A DNA stretch of 64,000 nucleotides from Cronobacter universalis NCTC 9529 (GTDB lineage: Bacteria > Pseudomonadota > Gammaproteobacteria > Enterobacterales > Enterobacteriaceae): contig NZ_CP012257.1 of the NCBI RefSeq assembly GCF_001277175.1, forward strand, positions 992,001 to 1,056,000. Reading direction: 5' to 3'. Numbering within the stretch: the first letter of the stretch is position 1; each line of letters opens with the position of its first letter. Below, piece after piece: positions 57,024-64,000 of the stretch. The notes under the pieces are model-generated. The model made no database searches and was not told the origin of the DNA. It saw nothing but the letters and a program-made list of their open reading frames with translations. A program made the position numbers and the translations under genes.

Positions 57024-58442
57024 ATGTCCTCGGTAAGTGAAGTCACGCCTGCTGTCAGCGCTCAGGAACGTAAAGCGCGCCGCATGAATCTGTTTGTTTC
57101 TTTTTCCGCTGCCGTCGCGGGCCTGCTGTTTGGCCTCGATATCGGCGTTATCGCCGGGGCGCTGCCCTTTATCACCGATCACTTCAGCTTAAGCAGCCGC
57201 GCCCAGGAGTGGGTGGTAAGCAGCATGATGCTCGGCGCCGCGCTGGGCGCGCTGTTTAACGGCTGGCTCTCGTCGCGTCTCGGGCGTAAGTACAGCCTGC
57301 TGGCGGGCGCGGCGCTGTTTATTATCGGATCGCTTGGATCGGCCTTCGCCCATTCGCTGGAAATATTGCTGGCGGCCCGCGTTATTCTCGGCGTGGCGGT
57401 CGGGATCGCCTCCTACACCGCGCCGCTCTATCTCTCGGAGATGGCCTCTGAGAAAGTGCGCGGCAAAATGATAAGCCTCTACCAGCTCATGGTGACGCTC
57501 GGCATTCTGCTGGCGTTTCTTTCCGATACCGCGCTGAGCTACAGCGGCAACTGGCGCGCCATGCTCGGCGTGCTGGCGCTGCCGGCCGTCGTTCTGCTGG
57601 TGATGGTGGTGTTTCTGCCCAACAGCCCGCGCTGGCTTGCGGCCAAAGGCATGAACATCGAGGCGGAACGCGTGCTGCGCATGCTGCGCGATACCTCCGA
57701 AAAAGCGCGTGAGGAACTGAATGAAATTCGCGAAAGCCTGAAGGTGAAGCAGGGCGGCTGGGCGCTCTTCACCGCCAACCGCAACGTGCGCCGCGCCGTG
57801 TTTCTCGGCATGCTGCTACAGGCGATGCAGCAGTTTACCGGCATGAACATCATCATGTATTACGCGCCGAAAATCTTCCAGATGGCGGGGTTCGCCAGCA
57901 CCGAAGAGCAGATGATCGCAACGGTCGTGGTGGGGCTGACCTTTATGCTCGCCACCTTTATCGCGGTGTTTACGGTGGATAAAGCGGGCCGCAAACCGGC
58001 GCTGAAAATCGGCTTTAGCGTCATGGCGATAGGCACGCTGGTGCTCGGCTACTGCCTGATGAAAGTCGATCACGGCGAAATTTCTGGCGGCATCTCCTGG
58101 CTTTCCGTCGGCATGACCATGATGTGTATCGCAGGTTACGCCATGAGCGCCGCGCCGGTGGTCTGGATTCTGTGCTCGGAAATCCAGCCGCTGAAATGTC
58201 GCGATTTCGGCGTCACCTGTTCGACCACCACCAACTGGGTGTCGAATATGATTATCGGCGCCACCTTCCTGACGCTTATCGACCATATCGGCGCGGCGGG
58301 CACCTTCTGGCTCTATACCGCGCTGAATCTGGTGTTTGTCGGCGTCACGTTCTGGCTTATCCCGGAAACCAAAAACGTCACGCTTGAGCATATTGAAAAG
58401 AACCTGATGGCGGGCAAGAAGCTGCGCGATATCGGGCAGTGA
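57024..58442 (+). CDS. araE: Arabinose-proton symporter
   Basis: A 472-residue sugar porter with 12 helices that imports L-arabinose with a proton. It is the same length as E. coli AraE and almost identical in form, with [33 protein letters not shown] and [12 protein letters not shown]. The AraC site upstream supports the substrate. It stands alone, in the place of E. coli phoA-psiF-dgcC, and is closed by a terminator. Confidence 0.95.
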   Translation: MSSVSEVTPAVSAQERKARRMNLFVSFSAAVAGLLFGLDIGVIAGALPFITDHFSLSSRAQEWVVSSMMLGAALGALFNGWLSSRLGRKYSLLAGAALFIIGSLGSAFAHSLEILLAARVILGVAVGIASYTAPLYLSEMASEKVRGKMISLYQLMVTLGILLAFLSDTALSYSGNWRAMLGVLALPAVVLLVMVVFLPNSPRWLAAKGMNIEAERVLRMLRDTSEKAREELNEIRESLKVKQGGWALFTANRNVRRAVFLGMLLQAMQQFTGMNIIMYYAPKIFQMAGFASTEEQMIATVVVGLTFMLATFIAVFTVDKAGRKPALKIGFSVMAIGTLVLGYCLMKVDHGEISGGISWLSVGMTMMCIAGYAMSAAPVVWILCSEIQPLKCRDFGVTCSTTTNWVSNMIIGATFLTLIDHIGAAGTFWLYTALNLVFVGVTFWLIPETKNVTLEHIEKNLMAGKKLRDIGQ

Positions 58443-58451
58443 AGCAAATAA

Positions 58452-58481
58452 AAAGGGCTACCGACGTAGCCCTTTCTTTTT
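58452..58481. terminator. Terminator between araE and proC
   Basis: AAAGGGCTAC and GTAGCCCTTT around CGAC, followed by CTTTTT, between convergent genes. The T-run touches the proC stop codon. Confidence 0.9.
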
Positions 58482-59289
58482 AGCCCTTGCTGAGCTTTTC
58501 CGATTTGGCCATACACTGGGCCATCGCTTCAATCACCGCCGCGCGCATCCCGCGCTCTTCCAGCACCCGCACCGCTTCGATGGTCGTTCCGCCCGGCGAG
58601 CAGACCATATCTTTCAGCTCGCCCGGATGTTTGCCGGTTTCCAGCACCATTTTGGCGGAGCCCATCACCGCCTGGGCCGCGAATTTATACGCCTGCGCGC
58701 GCGGCATACCGCCAAGTACGGCCGCGTCGGCCATCGCTTCGATAAACATAAAGACATACGCAGGGGCCGAGCCGCTAACGCCCACGACCGGGTGAATCAG
58801 ATATTCCGCTACCACTTCCGCCTCGCCGAAGCTTCGGAACATCGCGAGCACATCCCGGATTTCTTCATCGCTGACCAGCGCGTTCGGCGTGATGGAGGTC
58901 ATCCCGGCCTGCACCAGGGACGGCGTATTCGGCATGGTGCGGATAATTTTACGATCGTGCCCGAGGACGGTCGCCAGCTGATCCAGCGTGATCCCGGCGG
59001 CGATGGAGACCACCAGCGAGTCTTTATTCAGGCTGGAAGCGATATCGCTCATGACTTTCAGCATGATGTTGGGCTTCACCGCGCCAAACACGATATCCGC
59101 GGCCTGTGCCACTTCCTGCGCGCTGGAGGCGGCATTGATACCAAACTCCTGCTTAAGTTCCTGCTGGCTCTCTTCCGATGGCGTATAGACCCAGACGTTT
59201 TCCGCCCGCGTCTGGCCGCTGGTGAGCAGGCCGCTGAGAATGGCCTTGCCCATATTGCCGCAACCGATAAAGCCTGTTTTCTTTTCCAC
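58480..59289 (-). CDS. proC: Pyrroline-5-carboxylate reductase
   Basis: A 269-residue enzyme for the last step of proline synthesis. It has NAD(P) motif GFIGCGNMGKAIL at residue 5, and GSAPAYVFMFIEAMADAAV and DMVCSPGGTTIEAV later. The start is GTG at 59289 (CGGAG before it), where it aligns with the E. coli initiator. An ATG 33 bases upstream adds 11 residues. Confidence 0.95.
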   Translation of the reverse strand: MEKKTGFIGCGNMGKAILSGLLTSGQTRAENVWVYTPSEESQQELKQEFGINAASSAQEVAQAADIVFGAVKPNIMLKVMSDIASSLNKDSLVVSIAAGITLDQLATVLGHDRKIIRTMPNTPSLVQAGMTSITPNALVSDEEIRDVLAMFRSFGEAEVVAEYLIHPVVGVSGSAPAYVFMFIEAMADAAVLGGMPRAQAYKFAAQAVMGSAKMVLETGKHPGELKDMVCSPGGTTIEAVRVLEERGMRAAVIEAMAQCMAKSEKLSKG

Positions 59290-59400
59290 AGTATCACTCC
59301 GTTTTATCGCGTCCAGATTCACATGCGCTATAGCTTAACGCGCTTTCCGGCAATCCGTTAAGGCTTCGGCTACGCTTATCCTGAATCCGGGAGGTGGGAA

Positions 59401-59916
59401 ATGCACAAAATCGTTTCTGACGAAGGCGTCAGCCGCGACGCGCCGGTACGTGAACATATGCATGCTCAGCGCATTGAGTGGCGTATCCAGCAGGGCGGCA
59501 ACTGGCTGCTTTTTGCGATTGTGGCGATCGCGCTGCTGGGCGGCTTTTCCGACGGCTGGCTGAGCGACACCTCGGCGACGAATCGGGAGAAAAGCCTGAC
59601 CGTCGAATATCAGCGTTTTCTGCGCGCCGAAAGCGATGAGCCTTTCGCGCTGCGCATTCAGGGGCCGAAAAACCAGCCCGTGACGGTAGCCTTTGGCGGC
59701 GATTTTGCCGATCGCGTCGTGTTGCAAACGCTCCAGCCGCAGCCGGTGGTGACCCACACCGGGCAGCACACGCTGAAGCTCACCTTCGCGCCGACGCCTG
59801 ATGGCGCGCACGCCGTCTGGATAGTCACGCAGCCGCAGTCGGCGGGGCGGTTAACCTCTACCGTGACGCTGGAAGGCGCGTCGCCGGTGCATCTGACCCA
59901 GTGGGTTTATCCGTAG
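59401..59916 (+). CDS. Uncharacterised membrane-anchored protein
   Basis: A 171-residue protein with one membrane helix at residues 36-50 (WLLFAIVAIALLGGF) and a beta-rich periplasmic domain. I do not recognise the family. A GGGAGG site precedes the start. It ends 9 bases before the DUF421 gene, so the two are probably one operon and may act together in the envelope. Confidence 0.7.
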   Translation: MHKIVSDEGVSRDAPVREHMHAQRIEWRIQQGGNWLLFAIVAIALLGGFSDGWLSDTSATNREKSLTVEYQRFLRAESDEPFALRIQGPKNQPVTVAFGGDFADRVVLQTLQPQPVVTHTGQHTLKLTFAPTPDGAHAVWIVTQPQSAGRLTSTVTLEGASPVHLTQWVYP

Positions 59917-59925
59917 GAGAACATC

Positions 59926-60381
59926 ATGGAAAGCGTATTGCGCGCCGCAGGCATGTATTTTTTGCTGCTGGTGGTGCTGAAAATCGCCGGTCGCCGCACG
60001 TTGCTGGAGATGAACTCCTTTGATTTCGTGCTGCTGCTGATCATCAGCGAGGCGACCCAGCAGGCGCTGCTCGGCAACGACTTCTCGTTTACGGGGGCGG
60101 CGATCACCATCATTACGCTGATCGTGCTCGATATTCTGCTGAGCTATGTGAAAAACGCGTTTCCGCGACTCGATCTGCTGCTTGATGGCTCGCCGCTGAT
60201 CCTGGTGGAGAATGGCCGCCTGCTGACCGCGCGCATGAAAAAAGCGGGGATCTCGCAGGACGATATTTTAAGCTCGGCCCGCACCAGCCAGGGGATCGAC
60301 CGGCTGGAGGAGATAAAATTCGCCATCCTTGAGAAAAATGGCAAAATCTCCATTATTCCCGCCGACAATCAGGAGTCGTAA
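59926..60381 (+). CDS. DUF421 (YetF-family) membrane protein
   Basis: A 151-residue protein with two or three N-terminal helices ([35 protein letters not shown]) and a C-terminal soluble domain ([21 protein letters not shown]). This matches the DUF421 family. YetF-type proteins in Bacillus have been linked to membrane lipid handling. It is operonic with the membrane-anchored protein and overlaps yaiI by one base. Confidence 0.85.
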   Translation: MESVLRAAGMYFLLLVVLKIAGRRTLLEMNSFDFVLLLIISEATQQALLGNDFSFTGAAITIITLIVLDILLSYVKNAFPRLDLLLDGSPLILVENGRLLTARMKKAGISQDDILSSARTSQGIDRLEEIKFAILEKNGKISIIPADNQES

Positions 60382-60836
60382 TGCCAGTCTGGGTGGATGC
60401 CGACGCGTGTCCGAAAGTGATTAAAGAAGTGCTGTTCCGCGCCGCCGAGCGTACCGAAACGCCGGTGATTCTGGTGGCGAACCAGCCGCTGCGGGTGCCG
60501 CCGTCGAAGTTTATCCGCGCCCGCCAGGTGCCTGCGGGATTTGACGTGGCCGATAACGAAATTGTGCGCTGCTGCGAGCCGGGGGATCTGGTGGTCACGG
60601 CGGATATTCCGCTGGCGGCGGAAGTAATAGCCAAAGGCGCGGTAGCGCTGAACCCGCGCGGCGAGCGTTACAGCGAGGCCACCATTCGCGAGCGTCTGAC
60701 GATGCGCGATTTTATGGATACGCTGCGCGCCAGCGGCATCCAGACCGGCGGCCCGGATGCCTTAAGCCAGCGCGACCGCCAGCAATTCGCCGCTGAACTC
60801 GATAAGTGGCTCAGCGGCAAAAAGCGCCAGGCTTAA
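60381..60836 (+). CDS. yaiI: YaiI (UPF0178/DUF188)
   Basis: A 151-residue protein related to PIN-like nucleases. It has [20 protein letters not shown] at the N-terminus and [16 protein letters not shown] in the middle. Position after proC matches E. coli, but here two genes separate them. The function is unknown. It overlaps the convergent DUF2076 stop by four bases. Confidence 0.93.
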   Translation: MPVWVDADACPKVIKEVLFRAAERTETPVILVANQPLRVPPSKFIRARQVPAGFDVADNEIVRCCEPGDLVVTADIPLAAEVIAKGAVALNPRGERYSEATIRERLTMRDFMDTLRASGIQTGGPDALSQRDRQQFAAELDKWLSGKKRQA

Positions 60837-61603
60837 ACCCAGTTGTCGTCGTCGCCGCCGAAATCGTCGCCGCCGAAGTCATCGCCCGCGAAATCGTTGT
60901 TCCAGTCCTCGTCGCTGCTGGCAGGCACGTAGTCGTTGCCGTTGTCCTGTTGCAGCCCGGCGTCCTGATTCAGGAACTGGCTGTCATCCGCCTGGTTGTA
61001 ATCTTCAACGGCATTCACCGGGCTGTTATCCGCCGGCTGCGCCGGTTCGTTGATGATATTGACGATTTCCTCCGGCTGGTGGTGGCTGAACATGCTGGTC
61101 AGCATATTGCCGAGCACTACGCCGCCCGCCACGCCCGCGGCGGTTTGCAGGGCGCCCGCCATAAAGCCGCCGCCGCGCGGCGCGTTATTATACTGAGCCG
61201 CGGCCTGCGGCGCGTAGCCAGCCTGCGGGGCGCTCTGGTACTGCTGCGCGCCGGGGATGGGATCGGAGCCGCGCGGTGTGGCCTGCGGACGCGGGGCTTC
61301 CGGCTCGCTCTTGTTGCCGCCGAACAGGCCAGCCAGGAAACCGCCGCTGCTCTGCTGGCGGCTCGCCGACTGCTTCAGCTGCGCCACTTCGGTTTCGAGC
61401 GCCTGAATACGGCCGTTAAGCTGTTTCATGGCCGCTTCCTGAATAAGAAGGGTTTGCGCCATGTAGTAGGCGGCGCCCGGCTGGGTGCGCATATGCTGCT
61501 CGATCCAGCGTTCGGCGTCCGCGTCGCGCGGGGCGCTGTTTTCGCTGGCGGTTTTGAGCCGGTCAAAAAGCCCGTCAATCAGACGTTGCTCTTCAGATTG
61601 CAT
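60833..61603 (-). CDS. DUF2076 protein
   Basis: A 256-residue protein. The N-terminal helical part ([18 protein letters not shown]) and the coiled coil [18 protein letters not shown] precede a Gln/Pro/Ala-rich linker. After it come a glycine-rich hydrophobic stretch ([20 protein letters not shown]) and an acidic tail of DDFGG repeats ([19 protein letters not shown]). This is the form of DUF2076/YfbK-like stress or periplasmic ligand-binding proteins. The function is unknown. Confidence 0.8.
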   Translation of the reverse strand: MQSEEQRLIDGLFDRLKTASENSAPRDADAERWIEQHMRTQPGAAYYMAQTLLIQEAAMKQLNGRIQALETEVAQLKQSASRQQSSGGFLAGLFGGNKSEPEAPRPQATPRGSDPIPGAQQYQSAPQAGYAPQAAAQYNNAPRGGGFMAGALQTAAGVAGGVVLGNMLTSMFSHHQPEEIVNIINEPAQPADNSPVNAVEDYNQADDSQFLNQDAGLQQDNGNDYVPASSDEDWNNDFAGDDFGGDDFGGDDDNWV

Positions 61604-61853
61604 GATTCATCCCTCTGTCATTGAACGCGTTAATAGTAAGTCTGGAGAAAAATCGGCACTTGTAAATATCCGGCGCGTAAAGGAAATAAGAAATATGTAA
61701 CCGGGTGCGGCGGACGGCGGGGTTGTGTTCAGTGGGCGCTTTCAAGTATGGTGGGCGCGCCTGGCGAATTCTCGCCAGTGGTAGCGGGGCTTTACACCCT
61801 GACGACGGAAGAAGGGTTGTCCTGCGCGGGGCCCCGTTCAGGGTGGTCCTTTT

Positions 61854-61871
61854 TGTAAGTTTAAATTTACG
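61854..61871 (+). promoter_or_regulatory. TyrR box upstream of aroL
   Basis: TGTAAG, six bases, TTTACG matches the strong TyrR consensus TGTAAA-N6-TTTACA at 10 of 12 positions. TyrR represses aroL in E. coli. Confidence 0.8.
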
Positions 61872-61880
61872 CCTGTCTTG

Positions 61881-61899
61881 TGTACTAGTTTGTTGTTAA
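61881..61899 (+). promoter_or_regulatory. TrpR operator-like site upstream of aroL
   Basis: TGTACTAGTT carries one perfect TrpR half-site. The second half is degenerate. aroL is under both TyrR and TrpR in E. coli. Confidence 0.6.
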
Positions 61900-61963
61900 A
61901 CTCACCACTTATGACCTGCTGTCTAACCCTTTCGCCTCTCGCGGAAGGTGAGGTAATCCATCC

Positions 61964-62488
61964 ATGAATCAACCCATTTATCTGGTCGGCGCGCGCGGCT
62001 GCGGAAAAACCACCACCGGCGAGGCGCTGGCACGCGCGCTGGCGTACGGCTTTGCCGATACCGACCGCTGGCTGCTGGAGCAGACGCGGATGACGGTCGC
62101 CGAAGTGGTGGAAAAAGAAGGCTGGCCAGGTTTTCGCGCCCGCGAAAGCGAGGCGTTGCAGGCGGTCACCGCGCCCGCGACGGTCGTCGCCACCGGCGGC
62201 GGCATGGTGCTGCGTGACGAGAACCGCGAGTTTATGCGCGCGCATGGCGTGGTGATTTATCTTAACGTGCCGGTCGATGTGCTGGCGCAGCGGCTAGAAG
62301 CCTTCCCGGAAGCAGGGCAGCGCCCGACGCTCACCGGCAAACCGATGACGGAAGAGATCGCCGACGTGCTGGCGGTGCGCGACGCGCTCTATCGCGAGTG
62401 CGCCCACCATGTGATTGACGCCGCCGACGCGCCCACGGCCATTGTTTCGCGTATTATCGACGCGCTGCATCTCGCCCACGCCAGCTAA
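61964..62488 (+). CDS. aroL: Shikimate kinase II
   Basis: A 174-residue kinase that phosphorylates shikimate in aromatic amino-acid synthesis. Walker A is GARGCGKTT near residue 9, and [13 protein letters not shown] and the LID segment [12 protein letters not shown] follow. It is followed by yaiA and aroM as in E. coli, and the TyrR and TrpR sites lie upstream. Confidence 0.94.
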   Translation: MNQPIYLVGARGCGKTTTGEALARALAYGFADTDRWLLEQTRMTVAEVVEKEGWPGFRARESEALQAVTAPATVVATGGGMVLRDENREFMRAHGVVIYLNVPVDVLAQRLEAFPEAGQRPTLTGKPMTEEIADVLAVRDALYRECAHHVIDAADAPTAIVSRIIDALHLAHAS

Positions 62489-62541
62489 GTACCGGGATTG
62501 TCTATACTTAACGCTCCTCCCCGATAAATTAAGGAAGAGCT

Positions 62542-62733
62542 ATGCCGACCAGACCCCCTTATCCGCGCGAGGCGCGCGTGGTTCCCGTTGAAAAAGGCGT
62601 GCCGGGCAAGACGGTCACCAGTTATCAGCTGCGCGCCGATCACCCCGAGCCCGATTCGCTCATCAGCGAACATCCCACCGAACAGGAAGCGCTGGACGCC
62701 AAGCGCCGTTACGAAGATCCGGATAAATCCTGA
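62542..62733 (+). CDS. yaiA: YaiA small protein
   Basis: A 63-residue soluble protein matching E. coli YaiA in size and pattern ([39 protein letters not shown]). It lies between aroL and aroM. AGGAAGAGC precedes the start. The function is unknown. Confidence 0.93.
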   Translation: MPTRPPYPREARVVPVEKGVPGKTVTSYQLRADHPEPDSLISEHPTEQEALDAKRRYEDPDKS

Positions 62734-62996
62734 CCCAGCTGGCGGCAGGCGCACGCGCTGCGCTTACCGCCACTCCGAAAATGCGTCGCTGCCGCGTTGT
62801 ATCACACCTTTTATCCAAAGCTAATGTTAACGATACGTTATGATTATTTTTCAGCGGCAGGCGGGCAGCGGGCTTTTTTTCCCCTGGATGGCGTCCGTAA
62901 GCTGCTACGCTTTTTGATTCATCTTTCGTTTTCGCTCAAGTCATCGGCGAAAGGTGTCGTTAACTCTTAGAGAGGCTGTAAACCAAGGCGATTAAA

Positions 62997-63674
62997 ATGC
63001 GTGCGACTCTGGCCATACTTACCATCGGCGTAGTGCCTGTCAGCGAGGTTCTGCCGCTGTTAACCGAACATATCGACGAACAGCAAATTACCCATATCAG
63101 CCTGATGGGGAAACTGTCGCGCGCAGAGGCGATGGAAGATTATGGCGTGGCGGGCCAGGAAGAGGCGCTCATCACCATGCTGTCCGACGGTGAAAAAGCG
63201 ACGGTATCGAAAGCCAAAACCGAAAGGGCGCTGCAAAGCGTTATCGAGGTGCTCGATAACCAGGGCTATGACGTTATTTTGTTAATGAGTACGCAGCGCT
63301 TCAGCGGCCTGCGTGCGCGCAACGCCATTCTGCTGGAGCCGGAGCGTATTATCCCGCCGCTGGTCGCGTCCATTGTCGACGGACACCAGGTGGGCGTGAT
63401 TGTGCCGATCCCGGAGTTGATGGATATCCAGGCCCAGAAATGGCAGGTGCTGGAAAATCCGCCGCTGTACTCGCTCTCGAACCCGTTTTACGGCACCGAA
63501 GACGAACTGGTCGGCGCCGGGCGCGATCTGCTGACCCGCGGGGCGGACGTGCTGTTGCTCGATTGCCTCGGGTTTCATCAAAAACACCGCGATCTGCTGC
63601 AAAAGGCGCTGGATGTGCCGGTGCTCCTTAGTAACGTCCTGGTGGCGCGTCTCGCTTCCGAACTGCTTATCTGA
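62997..63674 (+). CDS. aroM: AroM family protein
   Basis: A 225-residue protein of unknown function, co-regulated with aroL in E. coli. It has an Asp/Glu racemase-like fold pattern ([26 protein letters not shown] near residue 185). About 260 bases separate it from yaiA, so it may also have its own promoter. No ribosome site of note is visible before the start. Confidence 0.92.
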   Translation: MRATLAILTIGVVPVSEVLPLLTEHIDEQQITHISLMGKLSRAEAMEDYGVAGQEEALITMLSDGEKATVSKAKTERALQSVIEVLDNQGYDVILLMSTQRFSGLRARNAILLEPERIIPPLVASIVDGHQVGVIVPIPELMDIQAQKWQVLENPPLYSLSNPFYGTEDELVGAGRDLLTRGADVLLLDCLGFHQKHRDLLQKALDVPVLLSNVLVARLASELLI

Positions 63675-63679
63675 GCCGT

Positions 63680-63698
63680 TGTCACAATTTGCGTGACA
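63680..63698. promoter_or_regulatory. Inverted repeat overlapping the predicted ppnP promoter
   Basis: TGTCAC and GTGACA with a 7-base spacer. The right arm (63693-63698) also reads as a -35 element, 18 bases before a TATATT -10 at 63717-63722. It resembles an operator, but matches no consensus I know. Confidence 0.5.
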
Positions 63699-63756
63699 GC
63701 GCTCCGGCTGGCCCTCTATATTGTTTTTCCAACCATTTTTCGATAAGGGCCTGCTT

Positions 63757-64000
63757 ATGCTTCAGAGTAACGAATACTTTTCCGGTAAAGTGAAATCTAT
63801 TGGCTTCACCAGCAGCAGTACGGGCCGTGCGAGCGTAGGCGTGATGGCGGAAGGGGAATACACGTTCGGCACCGCGCAGCCGGAAGAGATGACGGTGGTG
63901 AGCGGCGCGCTGCATGTTCTGCTGCCGGGCGAAACCGAATGGAAAACGTATGAAGCGGGGCAGGTGTTTCATGTGCCTGGGCACAGCGAATTTCATCTGC
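63757..64000 (+). CDS. ppnP: Pyrimidine/purine nucleoside phosphorylase PpnP, 3' truncated by window edge
   Basis: The first 81 residues of a small cupin that phosphorolyses purine and pyrimidine nucleosides. [17 protein letters not shown] and [14 protein letters not shown] match E. coli PpnP (YaiE) nearly exactly. The frame runs off the end of the window. It follows aroM as in E. coli. Confidence 0.95.
   Translation, partial: MLQSNEYFSGKVKSIGFTSSSTGRASVGVMAEGEYTFGTAQPEEMTVVSGALHVLLPGETEWKTYEAGQVFHVPGHSEFHL

Larger units (their letters stand above)
61604..61963. other. Intergenic region with the aroL control sites
   Basis: About 360 bases with no gene. The end nearest aroL carries the TyrR and TrpR sites. 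Nothing else was recognised. Confidence 0.5.

Overview
The window is a high-GC enterobacterial chromosome segment. It shares its gene order with the hemB to ppnP region of Escherichia coli (tauABCD-hemB ... iprA-ampH-sbmA-yaiW-yaiY-yaiZ-ddlA ... iraP ... proC-yaiI-aroL-yaiA-aroM-ppnP). The third-position GC bias, that synteny, a padC, an asr homologue and a PhoX-type phosphatase fit Cronobacter or a close relative. The genus is inferred, not proven.

Layout. 1-4248: the 3' part of a PhoX phosphatase, then a MetNIQ-like ABC transporter. 4393-5267: an AT-richer two-gene insert that looks like an orphan T6SS-type metalloprotease toxin with a lipoprotein immunity partner. 5266-16635: a GH15 glucoamylase, padC with a divergent LysR gene, a pair of DUF606 half-transporters with a divergent LysR gene, PQQ glucose dehydrogenase, an AI-2E family permease, and a SulP transporter coupled to a beta-carbonic anhydrase. 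16947-25857: regulators (AraC, DeoR, EAL-HDOD), an SDR, nudK followed by a DUF4406 gene broken by an amber codon, small membrane proteins, lpxP and a ZapE/AFG1-type ATPase. 25885-26264: a complete, unexpected type I toxin-antitoxin locus of the hok/mok/sok kind. 26411-32277: a four-gene operon joining a formate dehydrogenase, a DUF1641 protein and a CIO-type cytochrome bd oxidase. 32526-34879: MetJ-controlled mmuPM. 35366-38791: tauABCD. 38833-39389: the acid-shock gene asr with its RstA box. 39794-43272: a two-domain PlsC/GNAT acyltransferase, hemB and a CinA-C amidase. 43671-54505: an autotransporter, iprA, ampH, an isochorismatase, sbmA-yaiW, yaiY, yaiZ, ddlA and an extensin-like protein. 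54667-64000: an MdtG-like exporter, iraP, araE with an AraC site (in the place where E. coli has phoA-psiF-dgcC), proC, yaiI and its neighbours, aroL-yaiA-aroM and the start of ppnP.

The intergenic DNA is informative. Two copies (35015-35163 and 39512-39661) of an approximately 150-bp element each end in a perfect hairpin-plus-T-run. They differ mainly in loops and are flanked by REP-like palindromes, so they look like a structured RNA family. The regulatory sites support many assignments: a perfect MetJ box before mmuP, an AraC half-site before araE, TyrR and TrpR boxes before aroL, an RstA box before asr, and unassigned inverted repeats before gcd and ppnP.

The most notable items are the hok/mok/sok locus, with matching fold-back elements about 340 bp apart, the formate dehydrogenase/bd oxidase operon, the repeated RNA-like element, and the orphan metalloprotease/lipoprotein pair. 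No tRNA, rRNA, CRISPR array, intact insertion sequence or prophage was seen.
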